NCBI GenBank assembly: GCA_019750335.1
Contig: JAIEOQ010000005.1
Coordinates: 434,001 to 498,000 of the forward strand
Direction of reading: 5' to 3'
Length of the DNA: 64,000 nucleotides
Source: Candidatus Obscuribacterales bacterium
Lineage (GTDB): Bacteria > Cyanobacteriota > Vampirovibrionia > Obscuribacterales > Obscuribacteraceae
The position numbers were made by a program, and so were the translations under genes. Below are positions 1 to 10,216 of this stretch, piece by piece. A model generated the notes under the pieces. The model made no database searches. It was not told where the DNA came from and saw nothing but the letters and a program-made list of their open reading frames with translations. Position 1 is the first letter of the stretch, and every line of letters starts with the position of its first letter.

Positions 1-576
1 GTGTTTGAGTAAGAGCTGATTGACGTCATTTGTCACTAAATAAAGTACTGACTTATGCTCTCTCAATCTTTGTCTAATCATGGAGCTGGACACTGGTAGC
101 TGAGGGAAATCTATCAGTTCAAAATCAGCGTCAGCAGGCAGATGTTCGGCAAGGGTTAGTCGGTTCGCTGACGATTGTCTCGGGGCGACAAGGATGCGGC
201 AGAGCTTAAAGAGAGTGCTTGCTTCATGCCAATCTTTCAGTGAAGGCAAATTGTCTTGTCCGACAAGTAAATTCAAGCGAATCTCTTTACCGAATTCTTG
301 CTTGAAATGGCGTAAAGTGTCGACTGTATATGAAGGTCCGGAGCGGGTCAGCTCGACTTGTGATGGTTCAAAATGAGGATTGTTCGTACAGGCGGCGATT
401 ACTAATTCGTGCCGTTTGTCGGCGTCTAAAAGATCCGTATGTCGATGGGGAGGCATCGGGCTGGTGACAAAAATTACTTTGTCCAAATTGAACTGAGAAC
501 GAGCAAATTCAGCAAGCAATAAATGACCCCAGTGGATCGGATTAAAAGTGCCGCAGAAAATGCCGAGCTCTTTCAA
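1..576 (-). CDS. nadD: Nicotinate-nucleotide adenylyltransferase (NadD), 3' truncated by window edge
   Basis: Reverse-strand reading frame open from a TTG at 576 (AAGGAG upstream, TTGA overlap with the alr stop) to base 1: LKELGIFCGTFNPIHWGHLLLAEFARSQF...; GTFNPIHxGH nucleotidyltransferase motif. Absent from the ORF track because it has a TTG start and runs off the edge. Confidence 0.88.
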   Translation of the reverse strand, partial: MKELGIFCGTFNPIHWGHLLLAEFARSQFNLDKVIFVTSPMPPHRHTDLLDADKRHELVIAACTNNPHFEPSQVELTRSGPSYTVDTLRHFKQEFGKEIRLNLLVGQDNLPSLKDWHEASTLFKLCRILVAPRQSSANRLTLAEHLPADADFELIDFPQLPVSSSMIRQRLREHKSVLYLVTNDVNQLLLKH

Positions 577-1763
577 CTCTTTCTCTCCTTGGCGTCAGAT
601 TTTATGTAATTACGCGTATATACGCGTGGCATGCGCATTCGCATGCGACAAACAAGCTCGTAAGTAATCGTGTCGAGCAAATTGGCCCAGGTGGATAAAT
701 GAAGCTGTTCTGTTGTCTCTCCAGGCGTAGTGTCCGGGTCGCAGCCGATTAAAGTGATGATGTCGCCTTCTTGGGCTTCAAGTAAATCGGTAATATCGAA
801 GATCATTTGGTCCATGCTAATAAGCCCGATCTGTTTTACTTTTTTGCCTGCCAGCAAGCCGTAAATCTGATTGGATAAACGTCTGTCTATGCCGTCGGCA
901 TAGCCGATTGGAATTGAAGCGATGCGTGAGGGACGGCTTGCGGTCCAGGTTAAGTTGTAGCCCACTGATTGGCCGGCTTCAATCTCCTGTATATGATTTA
1001 TGCGTCCGCGCACTGATAAAGCTGGGACAAGAGTAGTTGAAACTGTTTTTGCTTCCAGTCCATATATAGGTAAGCCAACGCGAACCATGCCAAAGTGACT
1101 TTGTGAAAAACGGCGGGCGGCTTCACCGGAGGCCAGGTGGATTAATGGCTTGTTGCTGTTCTCAATTTTTAGTTTTTGTAATGTTTTTTGGAAAAGCTCT
1201 ATCTGTTTTGAGGTAAAACATTCTTCATCGGCTTGTGCAAAATGGCTAAAGATACCGGCTAAGCGAATATTTTTTTGCCCGGCAAGCAGATCCAAAATTG
1301 CTTCAATTTTATTTGGAGCGATACCTAATCGGTGCATGCCGGTGTCGATTTTTAAATGAATATTGGCTGTACGATTTTGTCTTCCGCAAGTCAAAGCGAT
1401 GTCGGCAATTTGATTTTCGTTGGTGACCGTTAATGTAAGTTCGGCGTCAAGAGCAGCGCTCAATGCCCAGTTTGGGCAAGGTCCGAGTAAAAGTATATTT
1501 TGTCGTACACCGGCTGCGCGCAATTGGCAGCCCTCATCTACGGAAGCGACCCCAAGCCAGTCAGCCCCGCAAGCTGATAAAACATCGGCTACACCAAGAG
1601 CCCCATGTCCGTAGGCGTCGCTCTTAACAACAGCCATCAGCTTAACGCGATCGCCAAGCCAGGAGCGAACAATAGCGACATTATGTTCAATAGCGTTAAG
1701 GTCGACTTCTACCCAAGCTTCTCGTCGGATCGAGGCAATAATTGGTTGGCGCTGCGCAAGCAT
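573..1763 (-). CDS. alr: Alanine racemase
   Basis: VEVDLNAIEHNV, AVVKSDAYGHGA PLP-lysine motif, IGYADGIDRRLSN, SMDQMIFDIT. Confidence 0.95.
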   Translation of the reverse strand: MLAQRQPIIASIRREAWVEVDLNAIEHNVAIVRSWLGDRVKLMAVVKSDAYGHGALGVADVLSACGADWLGVASVDEGCQLRAAGVRQNILLLGPCPNWALSAALDAELTLTVTNENQIADIALTCGRQNRTANIHLKIDTGMHRLGIAPNKIEAILDLLAGQKNIRLAGIFSHFAQADEECFTSKQIELFQKTLQKLKIENSNKPLIHLASGEAARRFSQSHFGMVRVGLPIYGLEAKTVSTTLVPALSVRGRINHIQEIEAGQSVGYNLTWTASRPSRIASIPIGYADGIDRRLSNQIYGLLAGKKVKQIGLISMDQMIFDITDLLEAQEGDIITLIGCDPDTTPGETTEQLHLSTWANLLDTITYELVCRMRMRMPRVYTRNYIKSDAKERKS

Positions 1764-1991
1764 TAGTAACTTCTTGGGTTGAAAAGCTTTTCTATATTGA
1801 AGTTTATGCTAGCATAAGCTGTCCTTAAGTCACAGGGAAGGCATTTCGACCTTTTTACCTGATTGACGAACGGCTGATCGCCAGAAGATCGCGTGCCTCG
1901 TGCATACTGAGTGGATGACGATAGCTGCCGGTTTGTCGCTTTTGCGGCAAGGTGTCCCGTTTGCAGTTTGGTAATCGTGAGGTTTAGCGCT

Positions 1992-2273
1992 TTGAATAAA
2001 GCTGATTTAGTTGATGTAGTTGCAAAAGAAGCCGGCACAACAAAAAAAGATGCCGAGCAAGTAATAAACTTAATGATGGAAACGATCATTAAGCATGTGT
2101 CCACAGGTGAAAAGGTTACTCTTGTAGGCTTTGGCACATTTGAGGCTCGCCAGCGCAAAGCACGCACCGGTCGTAACCCCAAAACCAATGCCCCGATTCA
2201 AATTCCAGCCAAGCGAGTAGCTGGTTTTAGAGTTGGTAAAGAGTTCAGCGAAGCGGTCAATAAGAAGCGCTAA
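1992..2273 (+). CDS. HU family DNA-binding protein
   Basis: Internal TTG start gives MNKADLVDVVAKEAGTTKKDAEQVIN...VGFGTFEARQRKARTGRNPKT, the canonical HU sequence. The track's ATG start at 1911 is probably too far upstream. Confidence 0.93.
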   Translation: MNKADLVDVVAKEAGTTKKDAEQVINLMMETIIKHVSTGEKVTLVGFGTFEARQRKARTGRNPKTNAPIQIPAKRVAGFRVGKEFSEAVNKKR

Positions 2274-2316
2274 GCACTTTTGTAATTAGGTATCCCTAAC
2301 GATTAAGGAAATAACT

Positions 2317-3303
2317 TTGGATTCTCCATGCGTAGCTGTAATTGGCACCGGAAATTGGGGCAAGAATCTAGTTAGAAACTTTGCCAACCTTGGTGCGCTT
2401 GCAATGGCTTGCGACCTTTCTGAAGAGAGGTTGGACCTTATTCGTAAAGAACATCCGGAAGTACGGACAACAAATAGTATTGAGTCGGTACTTGCCGACC
2501 AACAGGTTAAGGCTGTCGTTGTGGCAACACCAAGCGACAGCCACTTTCCTGTGGCTAAACAAGCTTTGCTTGCCGGCAAGCATGTTTATGTGGAAAAGCC
2601 TTTGGCTCGCGATGTAAATCATGCCAAAGAGCTTGATCGATTGGCGACCGAACGCAATCTTGTGCTAATGGTCGGACATCTTTTGCTTTATCATCCTGCC
2701 GTCAATACACTTAAGGAGTTGATTGCTTCCGGTGAGTTGGGTGAGTTGCGCTTTGTTCGTTCGGATCGAATGAATCTCAACAATAATCGTCGGGACTGGA
2801 GCGTCCTCTGGGACTTGGCTCCTCATGATATTTCAATGATGAGTTATCTGCTCGATTGCGACTGTGTTGAAGCAGATCGCGTCGGTGGTTGGGATGCGCA
2901 AGGGGATGGTTTGGTTGACGTGGCTTATCTGGATTTGGTCTTCCCGATTAAGGGTAGACGAATTCCCGGACAAGTCCGCAACAGTTGGATTGACCCGCAA
3001 AAATTAGTCAGGCTGACAGTGAACGGCAGTTTGAAAACAGCCGTACTGAACGATCATCAGGCTGACAATAAATTAGCTTTGCATAGTCTGGGGCATTCCG
3101 GACGGATGGTAGTCGAATATCCGGAATATCCGGATGCCGAACCGTTGCATCTGGAGTGCGAGCATTTCTTGAAATGCATAAGCACCGGACAGCGCCCAAG
3201 AACAGACGCTAATAACGCCTATCAGGTGTTAAGAGTGCTGTCGGATGTTGAGGAGAGGCTGTCGCGCAGACCAGCTTTAAAAGCGGCAGCTGCACGCACA
3301 TAA
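2317..3303 (+). CDS. Gfo/Idh/MocA family NAD(P)-dependent oxidoreductase
   Basis: VAVIGTGNWGKNLVRNFANLG Rossmann motif; GKHVYVEKPLA motif; TTG start. Confidence 0.88.
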   Translation: MDSPCVAVIGTGNWGKNLVRNFANLGALAMACDLSEERLDLIRKEHPEVRTTNSIESVLADQQVKAVVVATPSDSHFPVAKQALLAGKHVYVEKPLARDVNHAKELDRLATERNLVLMVGHLLLYHPAVNTLKELIASGELGELRFVRSDRMNLNNNRRDWSVLWDLAPHDISMMSYLLDCDCVEADRVGGWDAQGDGLVDVAYLDLVFPIKGRRIPGQVRNSWIDPQKLVRLTVNGSLKTAVLNDHQADNKLALHSLGHSGRMVVEYPEYPDAEPLHLECEHFLKCISTGQRPRTDANNAYQVLRVLSDVEERLSRRPALKAAAART

Positions 3304-3328
3304 TAAGAGACTTCTTGTTAACGTGCTA

Positions 3329-3358
3329 TTGATTGCTGCCTGGGACCTCAACTATAAT
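3329..3358 (+). promoter_or_regulatory. Putative sigma70-type promoter for tRNA-Gly
   Basis: TTGATT - 18 bp - TATAAT, ending about 14 bp before the tRNA 5' end. Confidence 0.6.
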
Positions 3359-3372
3359 GTGAAACCTGAATT

Positions 3373-3447
3373 GCGGGAGTAATTCAGTGGTAGAATGCCT
3401 CCTTGCCAAGGAGGATGTCGCGAGTTCGAGCCTCGTCTCCCGCTCCA
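3373..3447 (+). tRNA. tRNA-Gly (GCC), CCA encoded
   Basis: gcgggag...ctcccgc acceptor stem, cctccttGCCaaggagg anticodon arm, cgagttcgagcctcg T arm, terminal CCA. Confidence 0.95.
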
Positions 3448-3583
3448 TTATTATTTCAAGTCAATTTTGCCGGGCCTGCAGTGCTGCTTGGCAGCCTTGT
3501 CTTATCTCTTAGTTTGCCGGATTTAAACTAAGGGTATTAATATTGACGACGGCTCATGTGAGAGACGTTGGTTGGGAGAAAGT

Positions 3584-4045
3584 ATGAGCGAGCAAGAAGA
3601 CCCGCAGGCTGAAACAGTAAAGATTGCCGGACACAGCGTAATCAATCGTCGTTCACGCTGGGTGAGCAGTTTGGCCGCTCTTCGTTATGTAAACTCAATT
3701 CAAAAAAACAATATTGTCAAAGTCCGGGATACGGATAAAGTAACGACCATTTCATTGGTTCTTTGCTGTGTGGCGACTCTAGTGTGCCTTATTGTTCCGC
3801 AGCTGGAGCGGCATCGGGTTAGTTTCGTTTTGGCTGCCGATATTTTTGTCGGTATATCGCTTCTTACTTATGTGGCAAATCGTTTCGGCATTTTGACTAC
3901 CTTCCAGCCGCGTCAAGCCTTGCTTACTTGGCAGTTGATGCTTGGCACGAGCCTTTTAGGCATATTTTTCACCATAAATCTGGCATTACTAATCTCCTGG
4001 ATGATTTCACAAAATCAAATCATCATCTTGCCTTTAGGGCAGTAA
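3584..4045 (+). CDS. Hypothetical membrane protein
   Basis: ATG at 3584 preceded by GGGAGAAAG; three predicted hydrophobic segments (ISLVLCCVATLVCLIV, FVLAADIFVGISLLTYVA, LLGIFFTINLALLISWMI). Confidence 0.65.
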   Translation: MSEQEDPQAETVKIAGHSVINRRSRWVSSLAALRYVNSIQKNNIVKVRDTDKVTTISLVLCCVATLVCLIVPQLERHRVSFVLAADIFVGISLLTYVANRFGILTTFQPRQALLTWQLMLGTSLLGIFFTINLALLISWMISQNQIIILPLGQ

Positions 4046-4210
4046 GCAAAACTAAACAAATAAGCATGGCAGCCGGTTTTGGCTTGCTGTTCATGCTAAA
4101 ATCGCCAAATGCTACTCAGCATGAGCTTTGTACTTGAACAAACGTTCAGGAAAGCTGTGCTGAAAGGCAAATATACGCTTCACACGCCATATTAATGAAA
4201 AGGGAGAGCC

Positions 4211-5530
4211 ATGAAGGTCAGCATCGAAAAAGAAGGCACTAACATCGTTAAGGTGGGTGTTGAGGTTGAGTCTGACAAAGCGATGAAGGCTTATGAAGTA
4301 GCCTGTCGTCAGGTTAGTCACCGCCTGAATATTCCTGGTTTCCGCCGCGGAAAAGCACCGCGCAATATGGTTGAACGTGCTGTCGGTGTTGATTATTTGA
4401 AGCGTGAAGCCCTGGGTAACCTGGTTCCGGAAGTGCTTGGACGCGTAATTCAAGATGAACAGTTGGATATTATCAACGAGCCGCAAGTTGATTCCTATGA
4501 GTTTGAGCTGGGCGAACCGCTGAAGCTGAAAGCAAGCCTGGAAGTCCGTCCGGAAGTGGAGCTGGGCAATTATCGCGGTTTGAAAGTAACCGTCGAAGAA
4601 GCCAAATTACCGACTGATTCAATGGACAAGGCTTTGCAAAGCATCGCGGAAACCCGTTCCACTCTTGAGGCTGTCGATCCGCGCCCGGTGAAAATGGGTG
4701 ATACGGCTCTTGTTGATTTTGAGTGTTTCGTCGATGACAAGCTTGTTGATGGCGGTAAAGCTGCCGGCTTGCATTTAGAGATGAAAGAAGGCAATTTCTT
4801 GCCTGGTTTCTGTGAACAGGTAGTCGGTAAGGAGCCGGGCAACTCTTTCGAGATTAAAGCCACCTTCCCCGAAGAATACAGAAATACGGCTTTAGCCGGT
4901 AAAGATGCCGTATTTAAGGTTGATCTAAAAGAGATTCGTAATCGTGTAATGCCCGAAATGAATGATGAGTTGGCTAAATCAATCGGGCAAGAATCGCTGG
5001 ATTCTTTGAAAGATGCTTTACAAAAGCGCTTGGAAGAAGAAGTGAAAAATGAGAATGACGGGCGTGTACAAAAAGCCGTAGTTGACGCCGTAGTTGCTAA
5101 CGCTAAAGTCGACATTCCGGACAGCATGATTGAGCGTGAAACCAACCTGCTTCTTGCCCATTTGAAGCGTTTTGTTGAAGGGCAAGGACGGAGCTGGGAA
5201 GAGTTCGTCAATGCTCCTGAATACCCTGAAATGTACAAAGAGAAGAAGGAAGAAGCTCGGACCCGGGTTTTAACCTCTCTTGTTTTAGGCGGCGTAGTCC
5301 GGGCTGAGCAGATTCAAGTTTCGGAAGAAGAAGCCGGTCCTTACCTGGCCGAGCTGATCTCCCGTTATAATGTTCCTATAGAGCGTATTCGCCAAGATGA
5401 GGAAGTGAGAAGAGCTTACGAGACATTAAATCGCCAAGCGATGGAAGAAGCTTTGACCCGTAAAGTTGTTGATTTGCTTGTTGGTCAATCCGAAATTAAC
5501 TTTGTTCCGGAGAAAGAGGAGAAAAAATAG
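4211..5530 (+). CDS. tig: Trigger factor
   Basis: MKVSIEKEG..., NIPGFRRGKAPRNMVERAVG ribosome-binding signature; PPIase-like and C-terminal regions; upstream of clpP. Confidence 0.95.
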   Translation: MKVSIEKEGTNIVKVGVEVESDKAMKAYEVACRQVSHRLNIPGFRRGKAPRNMVERAVGVDYLKREALGNLVPEVLGRVIQDEQLDIINEPQVDSYEFELGEPLKLKASLEVRPEVELGNYRGLKVTVEEAKLPTDSMDKALQSIAETRSTLEAVDPRPVKMGDTALVDFECFVDDKLVDGGKAAGLHLEMKEGNFLPGFCEQVVGKEPGNSFEIKATFPEEYRNTALAGKDAVFKVDLKEIRNRVMPEMNDELAKSIGQESLDSLKDALQKRLEEEVKNENDGRVQKAVVDAVVANAKVDIPDSMIERETNLLLAHLKRFVEGQGRSWEEFVNAPEYPEMYKEKKEEARTRVLTSLVLGGVVRAEQIQVSEEEAGPYLAELISRYNVPIERIRQDEEVRRAYETLNRQAMEEALTRKVVDLLVGQSEINFVPEKEEKK

Positions 5531-5616
5531 TCTGAAGAGCTAGCCAGTTCTTTCAGCTACCTGTTGCCAACAAGAGTGTGCTTAAGAAGTAGACGTAAAC
5601 TAAAGCCTTCTATTCC

Positions 5617-5644
5617 TTGACACATTTTCATAAGACGGTATCTT
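5617..5644 (+). promoter_or_regulatory. Possible promoter upstream of clpP
   Basis: TTGACA - 16 bp - TATCTT in the tig-clpP intergenic region. Confidence 0.4.
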
Positions 5645-5702
5645 TCGATATATGATATTGAAATTGATTTTAGGTAAGTCACAGAGTTAAAAAGAGAAGG
5701 AC

Positions 5703-6377
5703 ATGAGCAACTTAGATCCAAGACTAATTCAAAGAGACCTTCATGACATCTGGAGCATCGCTCCAGGGATGTACTATCCGCCTACGGTTATTGAAACCAC
5801 CGCACGTGGCGAGCGTGCTTTTGACATCTTTTCTCGTTTGTTGCGGGAACGGATTGTTTTTCTCGGCACGCCAATTGACGATACCGTAGCCAACATGATC
5901 GTTGCTCAACTTCTGCTTTTGGAAGGTGAAGATCCGGAAAAAGATATTCGCTTGTATATCAATTCACCAGGCGGTTCGGTAACTGCCGGTATGGCTATCT
6001 TCGACACGATGCAACATATCCGTTCTGAAGTAGTAACTATTTGTCTTGGACAAGCTGCCAGTATGGGTGCATTCCTTTTGTCCGCCGGACAAAAGGGCAA
6101 ACGCCTCTGCTTGCCCCATGCCCGGGTGTTGATTCACCAACCTTTAGGTGGCGCACAAGGACAAGCTACCGATATCGAAATCGCTGCTCGTGAAATCCTT
6201 CGTATCAAGCGGGAACTAAACGAGTTACTTGCCGCTCATACCGGTCAGTCGGTCAAACAGATTGAAAAAGATACTGATCGCGACAATATCATGACTGCTC
6301 AAGAAGCCAAAGAATACGGGCTTGTTGATGAGGTCATCGTTAGGCTCGATCAACAACCCAATTTGTCAGCAGTATAG
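5703..6377 (+). CDS. clpP: ATP-dependent Clp protease proteolytic subunit
   Basis: [33 protein letters not shown] catalytic Ser, [17 protein letters not shown] catalytic His. Confidence 0.97.
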   Translation: MSNLDPRLIQRDLHDIWSIAPGMYYPPTVIETTARGERAFDIFSRLLRERIVFLGTPIDDTVANMIVAQLLLLEGEDPEKDIRLYINSPGGSVTAGMAIFDTMQHIRSEVVTICLGQAASMGAFLLSAGQKGKRLCLPHARVLIHQPLGGAQGQATDIEIAAREILRIKRELNELLAAHTGQSVKQIEKDTDRDNIMTAQEAKEYGLVDEVIVRLDQQPNLSAV

Positions 6378-6391
6378 AAGTAGGTAAACAG

Positions 6392-7690
6392 ATGCCCAAG
6401 CAATCCGATAACAGACTGAAATGTTCCTTTTGCGGAAAGAGTCAGGACCAGGTTAAAAAATTGATTGCCGGGCCCGGTGTTTATATCTGCGACGAATGTG
6501 TTGATCTTTGCAATGAGATCCTCGATGAGGAACTTTTTGAAGGTACTCCACAGGCGGCTGCACCTCCGGAGCCGGGCTTACCCAAGCTCATGGAGGTGCC
6601 GAAGCCTAGTGAGATCAAGAACTTCCTTGACCAGCACATCATTGGTCAGGCTTCAGCGAAGAAAGTTCTTTCTGTTGCCGTTTACAACCATTACAAACGT
6701 ATAAATCATAATCAAGAGTCACCGGATTCTATCGAAATTCAAAAGTCGAACATCATGCTGATCGGACCAACCGGGTCCGGCAAGACTCTTTTAGCGCAAA
6801 CTCTCGCTAAATTCCTCGATGTTCCTTTTGCTGTTGCCGATGCTACGACACTGACCGAAGCCGGCTACGTCGGAGAGGATGTCGAAAATATTCTATTGCG
6901 CTTGTATCAAGCAGCTGATTACGACATCAAAAAAGCTGAGCGCGGCATTATCTATATTGATGAAATCGATAAAATTTCACGCAAGTCTGAGAATACGAGC
7001 ATTACCCGTGACGTAAGCGGTGAAGGTGTTCAACAAGCTTTGCTTAAGATGATCGAAGGCACTTTAGCCAATGTACCTCCGCAAGGTGGACGTAAACATC
7101 CTCATCAAGAGTTCATTCAAATAAATACGCAGAATATTCTATTTATTTGCGGCGGTGCTTTTGTCGGACTGGAAAAAATTGTTGAAACAAGAGTCTCTTC
7201 GGATCGCAGTATCGGTTTTGGCTCCTCAGTTCCATTGACTGCTTGGGAAAGAGAACAAAGAGCGAGCAAGATTTTGAAAGATGTGATTCCGGACGATTTG
7301 ATGCGTTTCGGTATGATTCCGGAATTCATTGGTCGTGTGCCGGTATTGGCTGTATTGGACGCTCTCGATGTGGAAGCTCTGGTACGTATTCTTGTCGAGC
7401 CGAAAAACGCTGTGCTTAAGCAATACGAACAATTGCTCTCTTTGGATGGCGTGCAGCTCAAGTTCGATCAGGAGGCCATCGGTGCCATTGCCGAAGAAGC
7501 TCTAAAACGGAAGACCGGCGCTCGGGCCTTGCGCTCAATTGTTGAAGAGATCATGCTCGATATCATGTATGAAGTGCCTTCGCGTACTGACATCAATACG
7601 TGTCATATCACCAAAGATCTCGTGCAAAAGCGATCTTCGGCTGAACTGCTTCAGTTGCCGACCGGAAAGCTGAAAGGCGAGATAGCCTAA
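6392..7690 (+). CDS. clpX: ATP-dependent Clp protease ATP-binding subunit ClpX
   Basis: N-terminal [30 protein letters not shown] zinc domain; [15 protein letters not shown] Walker A. Confidence 0.97.
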   Translation: MPKQSDNRLKCSFCGKSQDQVKKLIAGPGVYICDECVDLCNEILDEELFEGTPQAAAPPEPGLPKLMEVPKPSEIKNFLDQHIIGQASAKKVLSVAVYNHYKRINHNQESPDSIEIQKSNIMLIGPTGSGKTLLAQTLAKFLDVPFAVADATTLTEAGYVGEDVENILLRLYQAADYDIKKAERGIIYIDEIDKISRKSENTSITRDVSGEGVQQALLKMIEGTLANVPPQGGRKHPHQEFIQINTQNILFICGGAFVGLEKIVETRVSSDRSIGFGSSVPLTAWEREQRASKILKDVIPDDLMRFGMIPEFIGRVPVLAVLDALDVEALVRILVEPKNAVLKQYEQLLSLDGVQLKFDQEAIGAIAEEALKRKTGARALRSIVEEIMLDIMYEVPSRTDINTCHITKDLVQKRSSAELLQLPTGKLKGEIA

Positions 7691-7715
7691 AGCTCTGCTT
7701 TAAGAGCGTATAGCC

Positions 7716-10115
7716 ATGCCAGATCTTACAGACAAAATTTTGCCTTTGATTCCTTTGCGGGACGTAGTTGTTTTTCCGCAAATGGTGACGCCGCTTTTTG
7801 TCAGCCGTCCAAAATCAATTACGGCGATGGAGCAGGCTCTACTGCGTGACGATCGTCTTGTGGTACTTAGTGCGCAAAAAGATCCGGAATGCGAAGAGCC
7901 GGCTTTTGACGATATCTATTCAATCGGCACTGTCGCTGAAGTGATGCAGATGCTTAAGTTGCCTGACGGTACAGTAAAAGTATTGGTGGAAGGTTCTTGC
8001 CGAGTCAGCATTGATTCTTTTGATGAAGAAGCCAATCATTTTGTTGCTGCTGTTACTGAGCTTCCGGAAGTAATTCATGAAGATGAGCAGTCAAAAGCTT
8101 TAATGAGAGTTACCGGCGAAAAATTCGAGCAGTTTGTCAAATCTACTAAAAAGATCAATCCGGAAAGTTTGCTTGCTGTTTCGGGAATCGGTCAGGCCGG
8201 ACGTTTGGCTGACATCATTGCCACTTATCTCGGCTTAGAAGTATCGGAAAGACAGAAATGTTTGGAGATACTGGATAGCGCCGAACGTTTGGAATATATC
8301 GGTCAGCTTCTGTCCCGCGAGCTGGAATTGGCTTTTCTCGAGCAGCAAATTCATGATCGTGTGCGCTTTAATCTGGAAAAAACACAGCGTGAATATTATT
8401 TACGCGAAAAGATGCGCATCATTCAAGACGAGCTGAATTCGGAAGGCGAACAGGTCGGTGAAATAGCCGAGTATAAGCAAAAAATTGAGAAGTCTAAAAT
8501 AACCGGATTAGCTCTGGAACGTGCCCAGAAAGAGTTGCAACGTCTGGAAAAAATGATGCCGCAAGCGGCGGAAGCTTCGGTTATTCGTACTTATTTGGAT
8601 ACTCTTGTCTCTTTGCCCTGGGGTAAACGTTCTCGTGATGTAATCGATCTTATTCGTTCGGAAGATATTTTAGACGAAGAGCATTATGGTCTGGAGAAAG
8701 TAAAAGAGCGAATCATCGAATATCTTGCCGTGCGCAAGTTAAGTAAGCAACCGCAGAGCACCATTTTGTGTTTAGTCGGACCACCGGGGGTTGGTAAAAC
8801 AAGCCTGGTTAAATCCATTGCTCGAGCGATGAATCGTAAATTCGCGCGGATATCTTTAGGTGGAGTTAGCGACGAAGCGGAAATTCGTGGGCATAGACGG
8901 ACTTATATCGGCGCCATGCCTGGACGGATAATTCAAGCGCTGAAGCAAGCAAATACAAAAAATCCGGTTATCTTGCTTGATGAAATTGAAAAGATGACTC
9001 GAAGCTATCAAGGCGATCCGACAGCGGCCATGCTGGAAGTGCTCGATCCGGATCAAAACGATAATTTTACCGATCATTATGTTGACGCACCGTTCAGTTT
9101 AAGCGAAGTGTTCTTCGTTGCCACAGCTAACAGCTTGGACTATGTGCCCAGACCGCTTTATGACCGTTTGGAAGTAATCCATATTTCGGGCTATACCGAA
9201 GAAGAAAAAATTGCTATTGCCGAGCAACATATAATTCCGAAAACTCTGCAAAAACACGGTATCAGTGCCAGGCAACTAAAATTCGCTTCGGCTGTCATTC
9301 GTAAAGTTATTCAAGAATATACGCGCGAAGCCGGAGTGCGTAATCTTGAGCGTGCTTTAGCAGCGATTTGTCGCAAAGTGGCTACGCAAATTGTTCGTGA
9401 TCCGAAGACTGTAATCAAACTTCTACCGCAACAAGTGACTAAATATTTGGGACCACCACGGGTAATGCGTGAAAACGAAAGTCCCGGTGCTCAGGTCGGT
9501 ATTGTTACCGGTCTTGCTTGGACTGAAACCGGCGGTGAAACTCTTTCTGTAGAAGTAAACACTATGCCAGGTAAAGGAAAATTGCAGCTTACCGGACAAC
9601 TGGGCGATGTGATGAAAGAATCAGCCCAGGCTGCTTTTAGCTATATTCGCAGCCATGCGGAGCAGCTTGGTATACAGCAAAATTTTGGTGACACGGTTGA
9701 CGTTCATATTCATATACCGGAAGGAGCGACACCAAAAGACGGTCCTTCGGCCGGGGTTGCTTTGACCTTAGCGCTTTATTCCGCTCTTTCTAAGCGTCCG
9801 GTAAAACCGAGCATTGCCATGACCGGTGAAATTACTTTGCGTGGAAGAGTGTTGGCTATAGGCGGACTAAAAGAAAAAGTTTTGGCTGCGTTGCGCGCCG
9901 GAATTAAGACAGTCCTGTTCCCGCGAGCCAATGAAAAAGATCTGCAAGAGATTCCTGATTATGTCACCAGTAAAGTTAATCTGATTCCGGTTGCTCATCT
10001 GGACGAAGTATTTGCTCTGGCTTTCAAAGAAAAAAACAAGACGAGCAAGCCGGCCAAAGGACGCACGGGTGTAAGAGTCGGAGCTAAGCGCTCGGCCCTG
10101 GGGCGGATTAAATAA
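7716..10115 (+). CDS. lon: ATP-dependent protease Lon
   Basis: GPPGVGKTSLVKSIARAMNRKF Walker A; EGATPKDGPSAGVALTLAL catalytic Ser motif. Confidence 0.97.
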   Translation: MPDLTDKILPLIPLRDVVVFPQMVTPLFVSRPKSITAMEQALLRDDRLVVLSAQKDPECEEPAFDDIYSIGTVAEVMQMLKLPDGTVKVLVEGSCRVSIDSFDEEANHFVAAVTELPEVIHEDEQSKALMRVTGEKFEQFVKSTKKINPESLLAVSGIGQAGRLADIIATYLGLEVSERQKCLEILDSAERLEYIGQLLSRELELAFLEQQIHDRVRFNLEKTQREYYLREKMRIIQDELNSEGEQVGEIAEYKQKIEKSKITGLALERAQKELQRLEKMMPQAAEASVIRTYLDTLVSLPWGKRSRDVIDLIRSEDILDEEHYGLEKVKERIIEYLAVRKLSKQPQSTILCLVGPPGVGKTSLVKSIARAMNRKFARISLGGVSDEAEIRGHRRTYIGAMPGRIIQALKQANTKNPVILLDEIEKMTRSYQGDPTAAMLEVLDPDQNDNFTDHYVDAPFSLSEVFFVATANSLDYVPRPLYDRLEVIHISGYTEEEKIAIAEQHIIPKTLQKHGISARQLKFASAVIRKVIQEYTREAGVRNLERALAAICRKVATQIVRDPKTVIKLLPQQVTKYLGPPRVMRENESPGAQVGIVTGLAWTETGGETLSVEVNTMPGKGKLQLTGQLGDVMKESAQAAFSYIRSHAEQLGIQQNFGDTVDVHIHIPEGATPKDGPSAGVALTLALYSALSKRPVKPSIAMTGEITLRGRVLAIGGLKEKVLAALRAGIKTVLFPRANEKDLQEIPDYVTSKVNLIPVAHLDEVFALAFKEKNKTSKPAKGRTGVRVGAKRSALGRIK

Positions 10116-10216
10116 CCAGACCGCCGGCAATTTATCAGCCGTTTATATGGCGGTGATATTTGGTTAAAGGGTGGCATAACTGACTTAGTCACGTGTCGGT
10201 TCATGCTGAGGTATTT

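Noticed and set aside
1763-2188. 141-aa ORF antisense to HU
   Set aside because: Overlaps the confident HU gene and looks like antisense composition.
4570-5238. 222-aa ORF antisense to tig
   Set aside because: Shadow ORF opposite a confident trigger factor CDS.
10105-10145. Possible terminator hairpin after lon (ACCGCCGGC...GCCGTTTATATGGCGGT)
   Set aside because: The stem is interrupted and lacks a T-run; too weak to list as a feature.
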